From Corynebacterium minutissimum (lineage in GTDB: Bacteria > Actinomycetota > Actinomycetes > Mycobacteriales > Mycobacteriaceae), in contig NZ_LAYQ01000016.1 in assembly GCF_000988205.1 (NCBI RefSeq), positions 62,001 through 126,000 of the forward strand: 64,000 nucleotides of DNA, in the 5' to 3' direction. Shown piece by piece: positions 9,936 through 19,335 of this stretch. The position numbers were made by a program, and so were the translations under genes. Position 1 is the first letter of the stretch. The number at the start of each line of letters is the position of its first letter. The notes below the pieces were generated by a model. That model had not been told where the DNA came from. It made no database searches and saw only the letters and a list, made by a program, of their open reading frames with translations.

Positions 9936-10456
9936 CTATCTCCACAGCCGTGCCTGGCAGCCGGTCCCCACGGTGAGCAGGGCCGCCTGCCCTGCCCGCA
10001 CCTTCGCCAGCACGGGGCGCGCCCGGGTAGGGCTCAGCTCGCCTGTGCCTTTGTGCACCACCAGGTCCAGTCCCTCACACAGCACGCCGGTCACCGCCCA
10101 GGGTTCCGCGCCCGGTTCGGGCACCGCGATGACCCGGGAGACATCTCCATCCTCAACCACCTGTGCGAGTGAGAGATCGGGCCAGCCCACCACCGCAACG
10201 TGTCCGCCCGCCGCGCTAACATGGGATATCAGCTCCACCACGAGAGCGGCACATTCCGCACAGACGGTTGCCCGCTTGCGGGGAAGGCCACCGCCCGGGA
10301 GCAGCTCAGATAGCCCTTCGGGGACGCCGAGAAGCTCCACCTCCGGCTGCACCTGCGCGGCAACATCCGGGGTTTCCAGGCGTTGAATCTGGCGCGCAGG
10401 ACCGCAATTTGCTCGGCCTGCGATCCGCCCACCACACGAACACCTGTTTGATTCAT
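9936..10456 (-). CDS. imuA': ImuA'-like mutasome protein, one frameshift
   Basis: This is a RecA-like accessory protein of the ImuA'/ImuB/DnaE2 system. The N-terminal frame reads GGSQAEQIAVLRAR and then runs off. A different frame carries the conserved remainder (LETPDVAAQ, ELLPGGGLPRKRATV, HVAVVGWPDLSLAQVV). Adding one base near 10391-10394 joins them into about 173 residues. Two starts are possible: ATG 10456, or the GTGs at 10435/10432. A LexA-like box at 10436-10451 covers the first codons after ATG 10456, which favours the GTG starts. It lies upstream of imuB on the same strand and divergent from a membrane protein gene. Confidence 0.75.
10436..10451 (-). promoter_or_regulatory. LexA-like SOS box at the imuA' start
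   Basis: ACGAACACCTGTTTGA matches the pattern TCGAACANNTGTTCGA at 12 of 14 defined positions. It abuts the alternative GTG start of imuA' and overlaps the coding region if ATG 10456 is used. imuA'-imuB is LexA-controlled in mycobacteria. Confidence 0.6.
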
Positions 10457-10515
10457 GGCTCCTATTATGAACCTCTCTCCGGACGCGCGCAATTGCGCTG
10501 GTAGCGTTAGGCGCC

Positions 10516-10926
10516 ATGAATCCCCTCCGCGCGCACACCACCCCAATCCCCACCCCGCTGTGGGTGCGACTCGGCGGATCTGCCTTGGCCGGCGCCGCCG
10601 TGGCGGTGGGTACCAGCCGCATCCACTTCGGCCTCGCCATGGGGCTTAGCCTGCTCTTCCTCCTCGCCGCCTGCGCGCTCGTACTCCTACACCCCTACCG
10701 CGCGGACCTGCGCGATTATGCCCAGCGCCACAACGTCACCATGCTGCCCAACGCGGCACAGCTAATCCCGCTTATGGTGCTGTGGTTGATGGTCATGTTC
10801 TCCCCACTCCTCGCGCTGCCTGCCTGGGGCAGCGCACTGGTGTGGGTGCTCGTTTCAGGCGCGGCCTTCCTCCTCTTCCCCCACGTCGACGGCTCCCGCA
10901 AGCTCGCCTACGCGCCTCCTGCCTAA
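10516..10926 (+). CDS. Small integral membrane protein, unknown function
   Basis: The 136-residue protein has about four membrane segments, in two hairpins (roughly residues 19-34 and 38-56, then 82-97 and 101-116). Between the pairs lies a hydrophilic stretch with DLRDYAQRHN. It is divergent from imuA', with a 60-base gap to the imuA' start. I do not recognise a named family. Its position beside the two-component genes is conserved in spirit with corynebacterial guaA neighbourhoods, but no role follows from that. Confidence 0.7.
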   Translation: MNPLRAHTTPIPTPLWVRLGGSALAGAAVAVGTSRIHFGLAMGLSLLFLLAACALVLLHPYRADLRDYAQRHNVTMLPNAAQLIPLMVLWLMVMFSPLLALPAWGSALVWVLVSGAAFLLFPHVDGSRKLAYAPPA

Positions 10927-10951
10927 ACCCAACCCGCCTAGGCCAGGCTGT

Positions 10952-11611
10952 TTAAGCCAGGTCGCGCGAGGTGGCCCAGCGTGTGAGCTGATGGCGGTTG
11001 GACTGCTGGGTCTTGCGCAAAATATTGGAGGCGTGTGTTTCCACCGTCTTCACCGAAATGAACAGCTGCTTGCCAATCTCGCGGTATGTGTAGCCGCGCG
11101 CAAGCAACCGCAAGACCTCTAGCTCGCGCCGCGTGAGCGCATCCACCGCTGGGTCCTGTCCCTCCTCCGGCTCCGGCGCGGGCGAACCGGAGGCAAAAGC
11201 GTCGAGGACAAAACCCGCCAGGCGCGGCGAGAAATACGCATCCCCGCTATTGACCTGCACCACCGCCTCGGCCAGATCCGGGCCGGAAATATTCTTCGTC
11301 ACGTAGCCGCGCGCCCCTGCCCGAATCAGCGCAATCACGTCCTCCGCCGCATCCGACACGCTCAGCGCCAAAAACACCGGCCGCGACGGCTGATTAGCCG
11401 TCGCGTTAATAACGGCGAGGCCACCGCCGTCGGGCATGTGGACGTCGAGAAGCACCACGTCCGGGGAGGTACGCGCAATGCCCTCCAGCGCCTCCGAGAC
11501 GGTGCCGGCATCGCCCACGATCTCAATCTCCGGGGCCGCCGCCAGCTCGGCGCGCACGCCCGCGCGAAAGACGGAGTGATCATCAACCAAAAAGACCTTC
11601 ACCATGTTCAC
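10952..11611 (-). CDS. NarL/LuxR-type response regulator
   Basis: The 219-residue response regulator has a receiver domain (VFLVDDHSVFRAGV at the N-terminus, phospho-acceptor Asp56 in VVLLDVHMPDGG, switch Lys in YVTKN) and a C-terminal LuxR HTH (LTRREVLRLLARG-like, with YREIGKQLFISVKTVETH). It is the cognate partner of the upstream kinase: its GTG start overlaps the kinase stop as GTGA. An ATG at 11605 is an alternative start. The target genes are unknown. The adjacent divergent PspC envelope gene is a likely one, because PspC-domain kinases of this type are usually linked to envelope-stress genes (inference). Confidence 0.9.
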   Translation of the reverse strand: MNMVKVFLVDDHSVFRAGVRAELAAAPEIEIVGDAGTVSEALEGIARTSPDVVLLDVHMPDGGGLAVINATANQPSRPVFLALSVSDAAEDVIALIRAGARGYVTKNISGPDLAEAVVQVNSGDAYFSPRLAGFVLDAFASGSPAPEPEEGQDPAVDALTRRELEVLRLLARGYTYREIGKQLFISVKTVETHASNILRKTQQSNRHQLTRWATSRDLA

Positions 11612-12765
11612 AACGCTACCGCGAGCTCCACCTCGGTGCCCTCCCCCGGGGTCGAGGAAATCCGCACGCGCCCACCAGCTCCCTCTACGCGCGCGCGAAT
11701 ACTGTCACGAATCCCATGCCTATCAGCGGGAATATCCTCCACGTCGAAACCCACCCCGCGGTCGCGCACAAAGATACTCAGCTCGCCCGCCAACAACTCC
11801 GCATAAACATCCACCACGTCCACACCCGCATGCTTGCCGGCATTCACCATGGCCTCACGCGCGGCCTGGATAAGCAACTTCGCGGACTCCGTCAGCTCCG
11901 TGTCTTCACCCACCGTCACCGCAGATACCCGCATGTCGAAGAGATCTTCCACCTCCCCGCACGCTGCTTCGAGGGCACCGAAACAGGTGGTGGGGGCGGC
12001 GGAGGGGGCGTCGAAAAGCCAGGCGCGCAGCTCGCGCTCTTGGGCGCGCGCCAAACGCGTCACCTCGCGCGAATCCCCCGCCCGCTTCTGAATCAGCGCC
12101 AGCGTCTGCAGCACCGAATCGTGCAGGCGGGCGGCAATCTCGGCGCGCTCCTCCGAGACCGCCTTCGCCGCCTGTTCCTGAGATAGCGAACGCCAGAGCT
12201 TCAGCACCAGCGGCACCACCAGCGCGCCAAAGCCCACCAGCGTCAGCGCCGTGGCCAGGATCGCCGAACCCGATCCGCTCTCCCACGTCACCGCCGCCAC
12301 CACGACGCCACCGATGACCAGGACGGCACCGGCTGCCACGGCAACCAGGCCCACCGGCGTGTTCAGCCCGCGGTCATACGCCAACCACGCCAGCACCGCG
12401 CCGATGGCCACCACCGCCAATGGCACCGCCACACTTAGCGACGCCCCCGAAACCCCCAACACACCCACCGCACTACCCGCCAGCGCCAGGAACACCAGCA
12501 CGAGGGAGAGGGGGCTGCGGCGGGTGGAGGGGGCGTCGTCAAGCGCGGGCGTGAAGATCCACAGCCCGGCATAGGCCATCGCCCCCACCCCACCCAGCAG
12601 GGTCAACGCGGTCAAGGCGATGCGCACGGAGAGCGCCGAAACCCCCAGATTCTGCGCCAGCCCCGCCGCCACGCCGGCGACCACGCGGCCAGATTGGGGA
12701 CGCGACATCACGGGATAGGGCGCCGCGTTTTCTGCGGGCACATAGGGCGAAGTCATACTAGCCAT
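11608..12765 (-). CDS. Sensor histidine kinase with N-terminal PspC domain
   Basis: The roughly 385-residue membrane kinase starts with a PspC domain (SGRVVAGVAAGLAQNLGV then a hydrophobic helix). Further paired membrane helices run to about residue 190. The dimerisation/phosphotransfer region has His in ARLHDSVLQTLALIQ, the HisKA_3 type used by NarL-family systems. The ATPase domain follows (AREAMVNAGKHAG as the N-box, VRDRGVGFD as G1, HGIRDSI). ATG 12765 is preferred; a GTG at 12780 and ATG at 12756 are alternatives. It is co-transcribed with the response regulator and divergent from another PspC protein, which suggests cell-envelope sensing. Confidence 0.88.
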   Translation of the reverse strand: MASMTSPYVPAENAAPYPVMSRPQSGRVVAGVAAGLAQNLGVSALSVRIALTALTLLGGVGAMAYAGLWIFTPALDDAPSTRRSPLSLVLVFLALAGSAVGVLGVSGASLSVAVPLAVVAIGAVLAWLAYDRGLNTPVGLVAVAAGAVLVIGGVVVAAVTWESGSGSAILATALTLVGFGALVVPLVLKLWRSLSQEQAAKAVSEERAEIAARLHDSVLQTLALIQKRAGDSREVTRLARAQERELRAWLFDAPSAAPTTCFGALEAACGEVEDLFDMRVSAVTVGEDTELTESAKLLIQAAREAMVNAGKHAGVDVVDVYAELLAGELSIFVRDRGVGFDVEDIPADRHGIRDSIRARVEGAGGRVRISSTPGEGTEVELAVAL

Positions 12766-12869
12766 AGTCCCACGCGCCACCCCTCGGGCACATCAGGGAC
12801 AACCCTGAGGTCAAAAAATCAGGGCGATTACCGATACCGCCGCGAGGCCCCACGCGGCACCATAAAAGC

Positions 12870-13925
12870 ATGACGAAGAACAGCACACTCAACCAGATGT
12901 GGACGACCCGCCCCGTCCGCCTTCCCAAGAAACAGGGCGGTGACGCGCACATCGCTGGTGTCTGCGAAGGCATCGCGGTGCGCTACCAGCTTGACCCCAC
13001 GATTGTGCGCGTGGCCTTCGTGGTCGCAGCACTCGCCTTCGGCGGCGGCATCGCCGCCTACCTCCTCGCGTGGGCGCTCATGCCGCGCTTCGGTTCGCCC
13101 TACTGCCCGCTCGATGCGGCCATGGGCAAGGATGGCGTCAAGGAGGAACAAGAGCTCGGCTGGGTGCTGATTATCGGCGTCCTTCTGACGTTTGGCTCCG
13201 GCCCGCTGTTCCTCAGCGGACAATTCCTCGCCGGCCTTCCGCCCGCTGCGCTGACCTTCGGCCTGTTGGCGCTGGCGTGGTACGCCCTTCACCAACGCGA
13301 ACCGCTACCGCCCAGCGGGCTGTTGGCTGCCGAACAGCCGGTGCGCGAGGAACCGGTCAACCTCAACCCTTATACCCCAGCAGACGGACACCCCTTCCCA
13401 CCGGGGCGCACGACCCCGCCGTCCTGGGATCCACTCGGCGTGGTGCCCGATGCCTGGGACCTGCCGGAGCCGGGCCCGCGGGAAGAACCGAAAAAGAAGC
13501 GCGGTTCGCAGTGGGCTGAGGCCGCGATTACCCTCGGCGCTGTGGGGGCTGCCCTGACGATTGCCTTCTTTGGAGGCACCTTCGTCATCGAGGCCGACGA
13601 AGAATCCGGCTTCAGCGCCCGCTTCAATGTCGGTTCTCAGCACATCGCGCCCACCCATGAAGATGAGCTCCAGGAATACTATGACCTAGGTATTGGCACC
13701 TCAACGGTGGACTTGAGCCAAATCGAAGACCTCAAGGAAAAGCACGATGTCACCATCGACGTCGGCATCGGCAGCGTCGAGGTCATCCTCCCGAAGGACG
13801 TCCCTGTATCACTCACCTGTGACAGCGGCTTGGGGGAAAGCAACTGCACCAACCGCCATGACGATGATGCGCTGCTAGATATCCGCATCGACCAAGGTAT
13901 CGGCGAGCTCACCGTCACCGGCTAA
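12870..13925 (+). CDS. PspC-domain membrane protein with C-terminal adhesin-like repeat domain
   Basis: The 351-residue protein begins with a PspC domain (DAHIAGVCEGIAVRYQLD, then a membrane helix ending MPRFG). More membrane segments lie near residues 97-135, followed by a Pro-rich cytosolic or periplasmic linker. One more helix lies near residue 230. The C-terminal ~90 residues show the repeating, Gly-spaced beta pattern (DLGIGTSTVDLSQI, DVGIGSVEVILPKDV, DQGIGELTV) of LiaF/DUF2154-like domains. This LiaF/PspC combination beside a PspC kinase fits an envelope-stress module. Two C-terminal Cys residues (SLTCDSGLGESNC) could form a disulfide. Confidence 0.8.
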   Translation: MTKNSTLNQMWTTRPVRLPKKQGGDAHIAGVCEGIAVRYQLDPTIVRVAFVVAALAFGGGIAAYLLAWALMPRFGSPYCPLDAAMGKDGVKEEQELGWVLIIGVLLTFGSGPLFLSGQFLAGLPPAALTFGLLALAWYALHQREPLPPSGLLAAEQPVREEPVNLNPYTPADGHPFPPGRTTPPSWDPLGVVPDAWDLPEPGPREEPKKKRGSQWAEAAITLGAVGAALTIAFFGGTFVIEADEESGFSARFNVGSQHIAPTHEDELQEYYDLGIGTSTVDLSQIEDLKEKHDVTIDVGIGSVEVILPKDVPVSLTCDSGLGESNCTNRHDDDALLDIRIDQGIGELTVTG

Positions 13926-13936
13926 ACTGGCCACCC

Positions 13937-14989
13937 ATGATTCACTTCGGCAACGACTACCACCGCTCAGCCCACCCCCGCGTCCTTGATGCCATCGCGG
14001 GGGCGGGTGGGGCTTATGCCGGCTATGGCGCCGACGAGCTGTGCGCCACGGCCGCTGAGCGCATCCGCACTGCCTGCCAGGCGTCGAACGCTGAGGTGCA
14101 TTTCATGGTCGGTGGCACGCAGGCCAACGCCACCATCATCGCCCACCGCCTGCGCCCCTGGGAAGGCGTTATCGCGGCGGATAGCGGGCACATCGCCACC
14201 CATGAGACGGGCGCCATCGAGCACACCGGGCACAAGGTCATCACGTTGCCGAACCAGCTGGGAAAAATCACCGCCGCGCAGGTTCGCGCCTGCATGGATG
14301 AGTACCGCGCCTCCGGGGTGGAAGAGCACATACCGGAGCCCGCACTGGTCTACATCACGCAGCCCACCGAGTTCGGCACCGCCTACTCCCGCGCCGAACT
14401 CGTGGCCCTGCGCGAGGTCTGCGACGAGTACGAGCTGGGCCTGTTTGTCGACGGCGCCCGCCTCGGCTATGGCCTCTCCGCCTCAGATATCACGCTGCCG
14501 GACCTGGCTGCGCTTGTCGACGTCTTCACCATCGGCGGCACCAAATGCGGCGCCCTCTTCGGCGAGGCCATCGTCTTCCCCGCGGGTGCGCCGCGCTTTC
14601 GCAATGCGATGAAGCAAAACGGTGGCCTGCTGGCCAAGGGCTGGTTGCTCGGCGCGCAATTTGCCTCCCTCTTCAGCGCACCAGGCGATGAGGTAACCAG
14701 GACGGCAGCAACCACCCTCTACGAACAGATCTGCGCCCGCGCCAACACCCAGGCCCAGCGCATCGCCGAGGCATTCCGCGCCGCAGGCATCGACATGCTC
14801 TTTGATTCCCCCACCAACCAGCAGTTCGCGCTGTTGACCCGCGAGCAGGAAGAGAAGCTCGCGCAGGACTTCGTGTGCCAGTTCTTCGAAGAACACGAAG
14901 GCCTGCGCGTGGTGCGGTTCTGTACGGCGTGGTCGACGGAAGAGGGGGACGTCGATAAGCTCTGCGCTGCAATTTCTGCGCTCAAGTAG
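13937..14989 (+). CDS. ltaA: Low-specificity threonine aldolase
   Basis: The 350-residue fold-type I PLP enzyme cleaves threonine (and related beta-hydroxy amino acids) to glycine and an aldehyde. The PLP lysine is in FTIGGTKCGALFGE near residue 200, and the cofactor aspartate is in LFVDGARLGYGL near residue 173. The N-terminal FGNDYHRSAHPRVLDAI and the glycine-rich GGTQANATII are family marks. Length is normal. The start is 11 bases after the stop of the PspC gene, so they may share a transcript. Serine/threonine specificity cannot be told from sequence alone. Confidence 0.87.
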   Translation: MIHFGNDYHRSAHPRVLDAIAGAGGAYAGYGADELCATAAERIRTACQASNAEVHFMVGGTQANATIIAHRLRPWEGVIAADSGHIATHETGAIEHTGHKVITLPNQLGKITAAQVRACMDEYRASGVEEHIPEPALVYITQPTEFGTAYSRAELVALREVCDEYELGLFVDGARLGYGLSASDITLPDLAALVDVFTIGGTKCGALFGEAIVFPAGAPRFRNAMKQNGGLLAKGWLLGAQFASLFSAPGDEVTRTAATTLYEQICARANTQAQRIAEAFRAAGIDMLFDSPTNQQFALLTREQEEKLAQDFVCQFFEEHEGLRVVRFCTAWSTEEGDVDKLCAAISALK

Positions 14990-15022
14990 CGAGCTTCCCC
15001 AACCTGGTTTAGGCTGTGGGCT

Positions 15023-16192
15023 ATGCAACTGGGGGGTTACATTCAAGCACTAGCGCGCGGGCTGGACGTCATCGAGCAATGCGCCGGTGTTACGCGCGCG
15101 CAGCTGGTTGAGATGGGCGCGCGGCCGGATTTCGCGGAGAAGCTCCTAGGACTGCACACGGTGTATTTCGGGGACACGATGTTCCGCTCCCGGCAACGCA
15201 AGGCCCGCCGCACGGCCCACGACGTGTTCACGCTCCTCGAGATTGAGCGCTACTGTTCCAAGCTTAAAGCCCGCAAGGCGTGGGAGCTGCGGCAACTGCT
15301 GGCTGCTACCCCGCGGGAAAAGATCCCCATGGTGGCGAAGGCCAAGCTCAAAGAATGGCGCCCTCCGAAGGACCCCGCCCCGGGCGTGCGGGTGACGCGG
15401 CGCGCGGGCCGCAACCACACGCTGAGTATTACGGATTCCTCGCTCAATATTTCCAAGTTGCTGGCCGTGCTTAAGACCACCGACAAGGACTTGCTCACCG
15501 CGGCGCACACCGTGTTCCGCGGCGGGGGCGGTTCCGGGCAGAGGCTCCAATCCAACGTCATCGTGCGCTTGGATGAGCTCGACCGCATCGTCGACGGTGA
15601 TGGCGAGGAGATTGAGCTGCAGCTGACTAATGGGGCGACGATGACCGGTGCGGAATTCGTGCGCGAAAAGCTTGCCGACGTCGGCCTCATCACCCTCGTC
15701 CATCCCCATCACGGCCCCGTGAACCTGTACATGGCGAGCCGCTTTGCCAACGTAAAGCAGCGCCTCGCGCTGTCTGCGGAGCACCCGACGTGCGCGTGGC
15801 CGGGATGCAACGCACCCGCTGAAGACTCTCAGATTCATCACCTCACCCGCTTCCAAGATGGCGGGCCGACGAATATGGCCAACTTGGTGCCGCTGTGTGC
15901 CTACCACAATGCGGTCAATGACGATGACCCGGAAAAGCCCACCGGCCGCGGGCACCTCGACCGCATCGATGGCCGCGTGCACTACCTTCCGCCGTGGGCG
16001 GGGCCGCCAATTCCCATTGAAAGCCCGGCCCACCCGCCGCGCTCCGCTCCGGGGCCAGCTCGCGCATCGTCAGGTTCGTCGACATCCGGCCCGCCCGACC
16101 CACGCTCCACGCCGCGTGGGACACCAGCCCCTGTCTCCGGCGCGCCACCACATAACTCCGGCGAACCTCCGGACCCGCCACCGAGTTCATGA
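15023..16192 (+). CDS. DUF222/HNH endonuclease-domain protein
   Basis: This 389-residue protein belongs to the multi-copy actinobacterial DUF222-HNH family. The C-terminal HNH nuclease reads CAWPGCNAPAEDSQIHHL with FQDGGPTNMANLVPLC and AYHN. The paired cysteines, the double His and the final His/Asn form the metal and catalytic centre. The upstream ~250 residues are the basic, helical DUF222 part. About 55 residues after the nuclease form a Pro/Ser-rich tail. Function is not known; copies are scattered in genomes of this group and are not by themselves mobile elements. It stands alone here, with about 550 bases of gene-free DNA after it. Confidence 0.82.
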   Translation: MQLGGYIQALARGLDVIEQCAGVTRAQLVEMGARPDFAEKLLGLHTVYFGDTMFRSRQRKARRTAHDVFTLLEIERYCSKLKARKAWELRQLLAATPREKIPMVAKAKLKEWRPPKDPAPGVRVTRRAGRNHTLSITDSSLNISKLLAVLKTTDKDLLTAAHTVFRGGGGSGQRLQSNVIVRLDELDRIVDGDGEEIELQLTNGATMTGAEFVREKLADVGLITLVHPHHGPVNLYMASRFANVKQRLALSAEHPTCAWPGCNAPAEDSQIHHLTRFQDGGPTNMANLVPLCAYHNAVNDDDPEKPTGRGHLDRIDGRVHYLPPWAGPPIPIESPAHPPRSAPGPARASSGSSTSGPPDPRSTPRGTPAPVSGAPPHNSGEPPDPPPSS

Positions 16193-16741
16193 GTGCTTTT
16201 AGTCCGTAGACTTCGCCCTGATCTCACGGTGGAAGCGCCACCCCGCCGGCTCAATGGTTCAGCGGCTCGCGGGTCACCGCTCCGCCGAACCAACCGGTCG
16301 CAGGCTGCCGCTCCACAGCCCCACCAGCCGGAGACGCCCTACGACACACAGCCGCTTTAACCAGCCGCTCGCTGAGAAAATTTGCTCGGCGTGCGGCTAC
16401 TCGCGCGCGCGATATATGAGGTATGCGTCCTTGTGCCGTGCGTACTAACGCCATCGATACTGGCAACGGGCACGCTAACGCCATGCAGACTGGTGCCTGT
16501 CGCGACCACCCCCTGGAGGGTACGCAGGAGCCTGGCACCGCGCCATCTGCCCCCATTCCGCGGAGCTGAGTGCTGGGAACCGAAAACGGGGAACGCGGCC
16601 GCGCCCTGTTAATTCAAGGCGCGGCCGCGCTACACAGCGTCTGGGAGTTTGCTTCGCTACCCGCTTTCTAGCACTGCGCTATCTCACTGAGATACTCCAC
16701 TGCACTGCTACAGTGCGTGTCCCAGTGCCTTTCGGCTGCGC
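16193..16741. other. Gene-free region between HNH gene and guaA
   Basis: I see no convincing gene. The region holds two imperfect copies of CTAACGCCAT-N3/4-ACTGG about 30 bases apart (16444-16463 and 16474-16493). It also has a perfect 11-bp inverted repeat with a 12-base loop, GCGGCCGCGCC / GGCGCGGCCGC (16595-16605 and 16618-16628). The inverted repeat has no T-run, so a terminator role for the convergent genes is only possible. Confidence 0.6.
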
Positions 16742-18310
16742 TTACTCCCACTCGATGGTTCCCGGCGGCTTCGACGTCACGTCGAGCACTACTCGGTTAA
16801 CTTCCTTGACCTCGTTGGTGATACGGGTAGAAATCTTCTCCAGCACGTCATAGGGCAGGCGCGTCCAGTCCGCGGTCATAGCGTCCTCAGAGGACACCGG
16901 GCGCAGGACGATCGGGTGGCCATAGGTGCGGCCGTCGCCTTGCACGCCGACAGAGCGGACGTCGGCAAGCAGCACCACCGGGCACTGCCAGATCTCGCCA
17001 TCCAGGCCAGCGTTGGTCAGCTCGGTACGCGCGATGAGGTCCGCCTGGCGCAGCGTCTCGAGGCGCTCCTCGGTGACCTCGCCGATGATGCGGATACCCA
17101 GGCCCGGGCCCGGGAAAGGCTGGCGCGCCACGATTTCCTCCGGCAGGCCCAGTTCACGGCCAACCGCGCGCACCTCATCCTTGAAGAGCAGGCGGAGCGG
17201 CTCGACGAGCTCGAACTCGACGTCGTCAGGCAGGCCGCCCACGTTGTGGTGGGACTTAATGTTCGCGGTACCGTCACCGCCACCGGACTCCACCACGTCC
17301 GGGTACAGCGTGCCCTGCACCAGGAAGGCGGCATCCTGGCCGTCCAGGGCCTGGTCGACGGCGCGCTCGAAGGAGCGGATGAACTCCGCACCGATGGCCT
17401 TACGCTTGGCCTCCGGCTCGGTCACACCAGCCAGCTTGGAAAGGAAAGCCTCGCGCTCATCAGCGGTGATGAGCTTGGCGCCAGTCGACGCCACGAAGTC
17501 CTTCTCCACCTGCTCACGCTCGCCCGCGCGCAGCAGACCGTGGTCGACGAAGACACAGGTCAAACGATCACCGATTGCGCGCTGCACGAGGGCTGCGGCC
17601 ACGGCGGAATCCACGCCACCGGACAGGCCGCAGATTGCGCGGCCTTCCTCGCCGATCTGCTCGCGCACATCGTTAATGAGCTGCTCCGCGATGTTCTCCG
17701 CGGTCCAGTTCTGCTCCAAGCCTGCTACCTCAGTCAGGAAGCGCGTGAGCACCTCCTGGCCGTGCGGCGAGTGAAGAACTTCCGGGTGGTATTGCACGCC
17801 GGCCATCTGCTTGGACAGGCACTCGAAGGCTGCCACGGGAGCGCCTTCGGAGGAAGCGGTCACCTCAAAGCCCTCCGGGGCTTCCGTGACCGAATCGCCG
17901 TGAGACATCCACACCTTGTGGGTGTCCTCCAGACCCTTGTGCAGCACGCCGCCGGACACGGTCATGTCCGTGCGGCCGTACTCGCGGGCACCCGTGGAGG
18001 CCACGGTGCCGCCCAGGGCTTGGGTCATGGACTGGAAGCCGTAGCAGATACCAAAGACCGGGATGCCGAGCTCGAGCAGCTCCGGCTTCAGCGCAGGGGC
18101 GCCGTCCGCGTATACGGAAGACGGGCCACCGGAAAGGATCAGCGCGGCCGGGTTCTTGGCCTTGATGTCCTCCACGGAGGCGGAATTGGGGACAACCTCG
18201 GAGTAGATGTTGGCCTCACGCACGCGCCGGGCGATGAGCTGCGCGTACTGGGCGCCAAAGTCCACCACGAGGACAGGACGCGGGGTTGTATTTGGGTTAG
18301 TCACGGTCAT
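16742..18310 (-). CDS. guaA: GMP synthase (glutamine-hydrolysing)
   Basis: The 522-residue enzyme converts XMP to GMP with glutamine and ATP, the last step of GMP synthesis. The N-terminal class I glutamine amidotransferase has its nucleophile in VFGICYGFQ and the His/Glu pair in GVQYHPEV. The ATP-pyrophosphatase P-loop is [15 protein letters not shown] near residue 230. The C-terminal dimerisation domain ends in KPPGTIEWE, the universal GuaA C-terminus. Full length and intact. It completes a purine group with guaB2 and guaB3, separated from them by a LysR gene and a divergent permease gene. Confidence 0.97.
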   Translation of the reverse strand: MTVTNPNTTPRPVLVVDFGAQYAQLIARRVREANIYSEVVPNSASVEDIKAKNPAALILSGGPSSVYADGAPALKPELLELGIPVFGICYGFQSMTQALGGTVASTGAREYGRTDMTVSGGVLHKGLEDTHKVWMSHGDSVTEAPEGFEVTASSEGAPVAAFECLSKQMAGVQYHPEVLHSPHGQEVLTRFLTEVAGLEQNWTAENIAEQLINDVREQIGEEGRAICGLSGGVDSAVAAALVQRAIGDRLTCVFVDHGLLRAGEREQVEKDFVASTGAKLITADEREAFLSKLAGVTEPEAKRKAIGAEFIRSFERAVDQALDGQDAAFLVQGTLYPDVVESGGGDGTANIKSHHNVGGLPDDVEFELVEPLRLLFKDEVRAVGRELGLPEEIVARQPFPGPGLGIRIIGEVTEERLETLRQADLIARTELTNAGLDGEIWQCPVVLLADVRSVGVQGDGRTYGHPIVLRPVSSEDAMTADWTRLPYDVLEKISTRITNEVKEVNRVVLDVTSKPPGTIEWE

Positions 18311-18334
18311 CAGTTTAACGCAAGAACCCGCACC

Positions 18335-19261
18335 CTAGACCGCAGGGAGTGGCCCATAATCTTTCGCGGTGGCAGCTGCCTTGCTCAACGCCGCCCGAAA
18401 CGCCCGCAGCGCAGGGTGTCCCTCGCGCCCAGCGCGAACCGCGGTGTAGAGCGTGCGGGTGGGATTACCAGGCAAGGCAACCACACGCACGCCTTCAATT
18501 TCCTCGAGGAAAAGGTCCGAGATCACCGCCACCGCGTGGCCCGTACGCACTAGGTGCGCGTGCAGGAACGGGTCCGGGGTTTCATAGAGCACGCTGGGGT
18601 TAAAACCATGCCGGCGGCACAGCCGGTGGACGAACCTCCCCAACAAAAACTCCTCCGGGTCCATGGCAAAAGGGATTTCGTCATCGAACGCTGCAAAATC
18701 CTCCAATCGCAACTCGCTCCAGGGTCCGGTGAGTGGGGTGATGAGGCGGAGGGGGTCGTCGAGAAGCAGCTCCCGGTGGGTGTGCTCATCCGTGGCGGGC
18801 ATGTCCGACTCGTACTCTTCACCCAGGATGAGGTCCACCTCCCGGCGCGCCAGCAGCTCCATCGCGCCTTCGGCTTCGCGCTGGATGATTTGCACGCGCA
18901 GGTCCGGGTACTCCCTGGCCAGCTCCGTGAGCGCCCGCGGGACCAGCGAGGACATGATGGTTTGAAACGTCGTGACCTTAATCGTGCCACGCACCGCATT
19001 GGTTGATGCGATGACCTGCGACTCCGCCTCATCCGCCAACGCGAGCATCCGCTCAGCATAAGACGCAAGGATTTCCCCCTGCTCCGTCAAACGCACGCGC
19101 CGGCCGACCTTTTCATACAGCGCCACGCCTACATCCTTTTCACACTGCGCCAGTTGTTGGGAGATAGCCGAGTGCGTATAGCGCAGCGATTCCGCCACCG
19201 CGGTGACGGTGCCGAGGCGTTGCAGCTCGTAGAGAATGCGCAGACGGTGCAGATCCAGCAT
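18335..19261 (-). CDS. LysR-family transcriptional regulator
   Basis: The 308-residue regulator has a winged HTH at residues 3-62 (LHRLRILYELQRLGTVTAVA, then SAISQQLAQCEKDVG and VRLTEQGEIL) and a LysR substrate-binding domain from about residue 90. It is divergent from the EamA-type permease gene with a 65-base gap, the classic layout of a LysR regulator controlling a neighbouring transporter. The effector is unknown; an amino acid or related metabolite would fit an RhtA-like exporter (inference). Confidence 0.88.
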   Translation of the reverse strand: MLDLHRLRILYELQRLGTVTAVAESLRYTHSAISQQLAQCEKDVGVALYEKVGRRVRLTEQGEILASYAERMLALADEAESQVIASTNAVRGTIKVTTFQTIMSSLVPRALTELAREYPDLRVQIIQREAEGAMELLARREVDLILGEEYESDMPATDEHTHRELLLDDPLRLITPLTGPWSELRLEDFAAFDDEIPFAMDPEEFLLGRFVHRLCRRHGFNPSVLYETPDPFLHAHLVRTGHAVAVISDLFLEEIEGVRVVALPGNPTRTLYTAVRAGREGHPALRAFRAALSKAAATAKDYGPLPAV

Positions 19262-19335
19262 GACAGAATCCCTAACAGGTACGTGTTAAAAACTGTAGAT
19301 AGACTAACAGTTCTTCCCACCCCACAATGGTCTGC

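Noticed and set aside
16595..16628. Rho-independent terminator between the HNH gene and guaA
   Set aside because: The inverted repeat is perfect, but there is no T-run on either strand; listed only as a structure in the gap.
16916..18553. 545-codon ORF antisense to guaA
   Set aside because: Shadow of a highly conserved gene in GC-rich DNA; product is His/Arg/Gly-rich with no family features.
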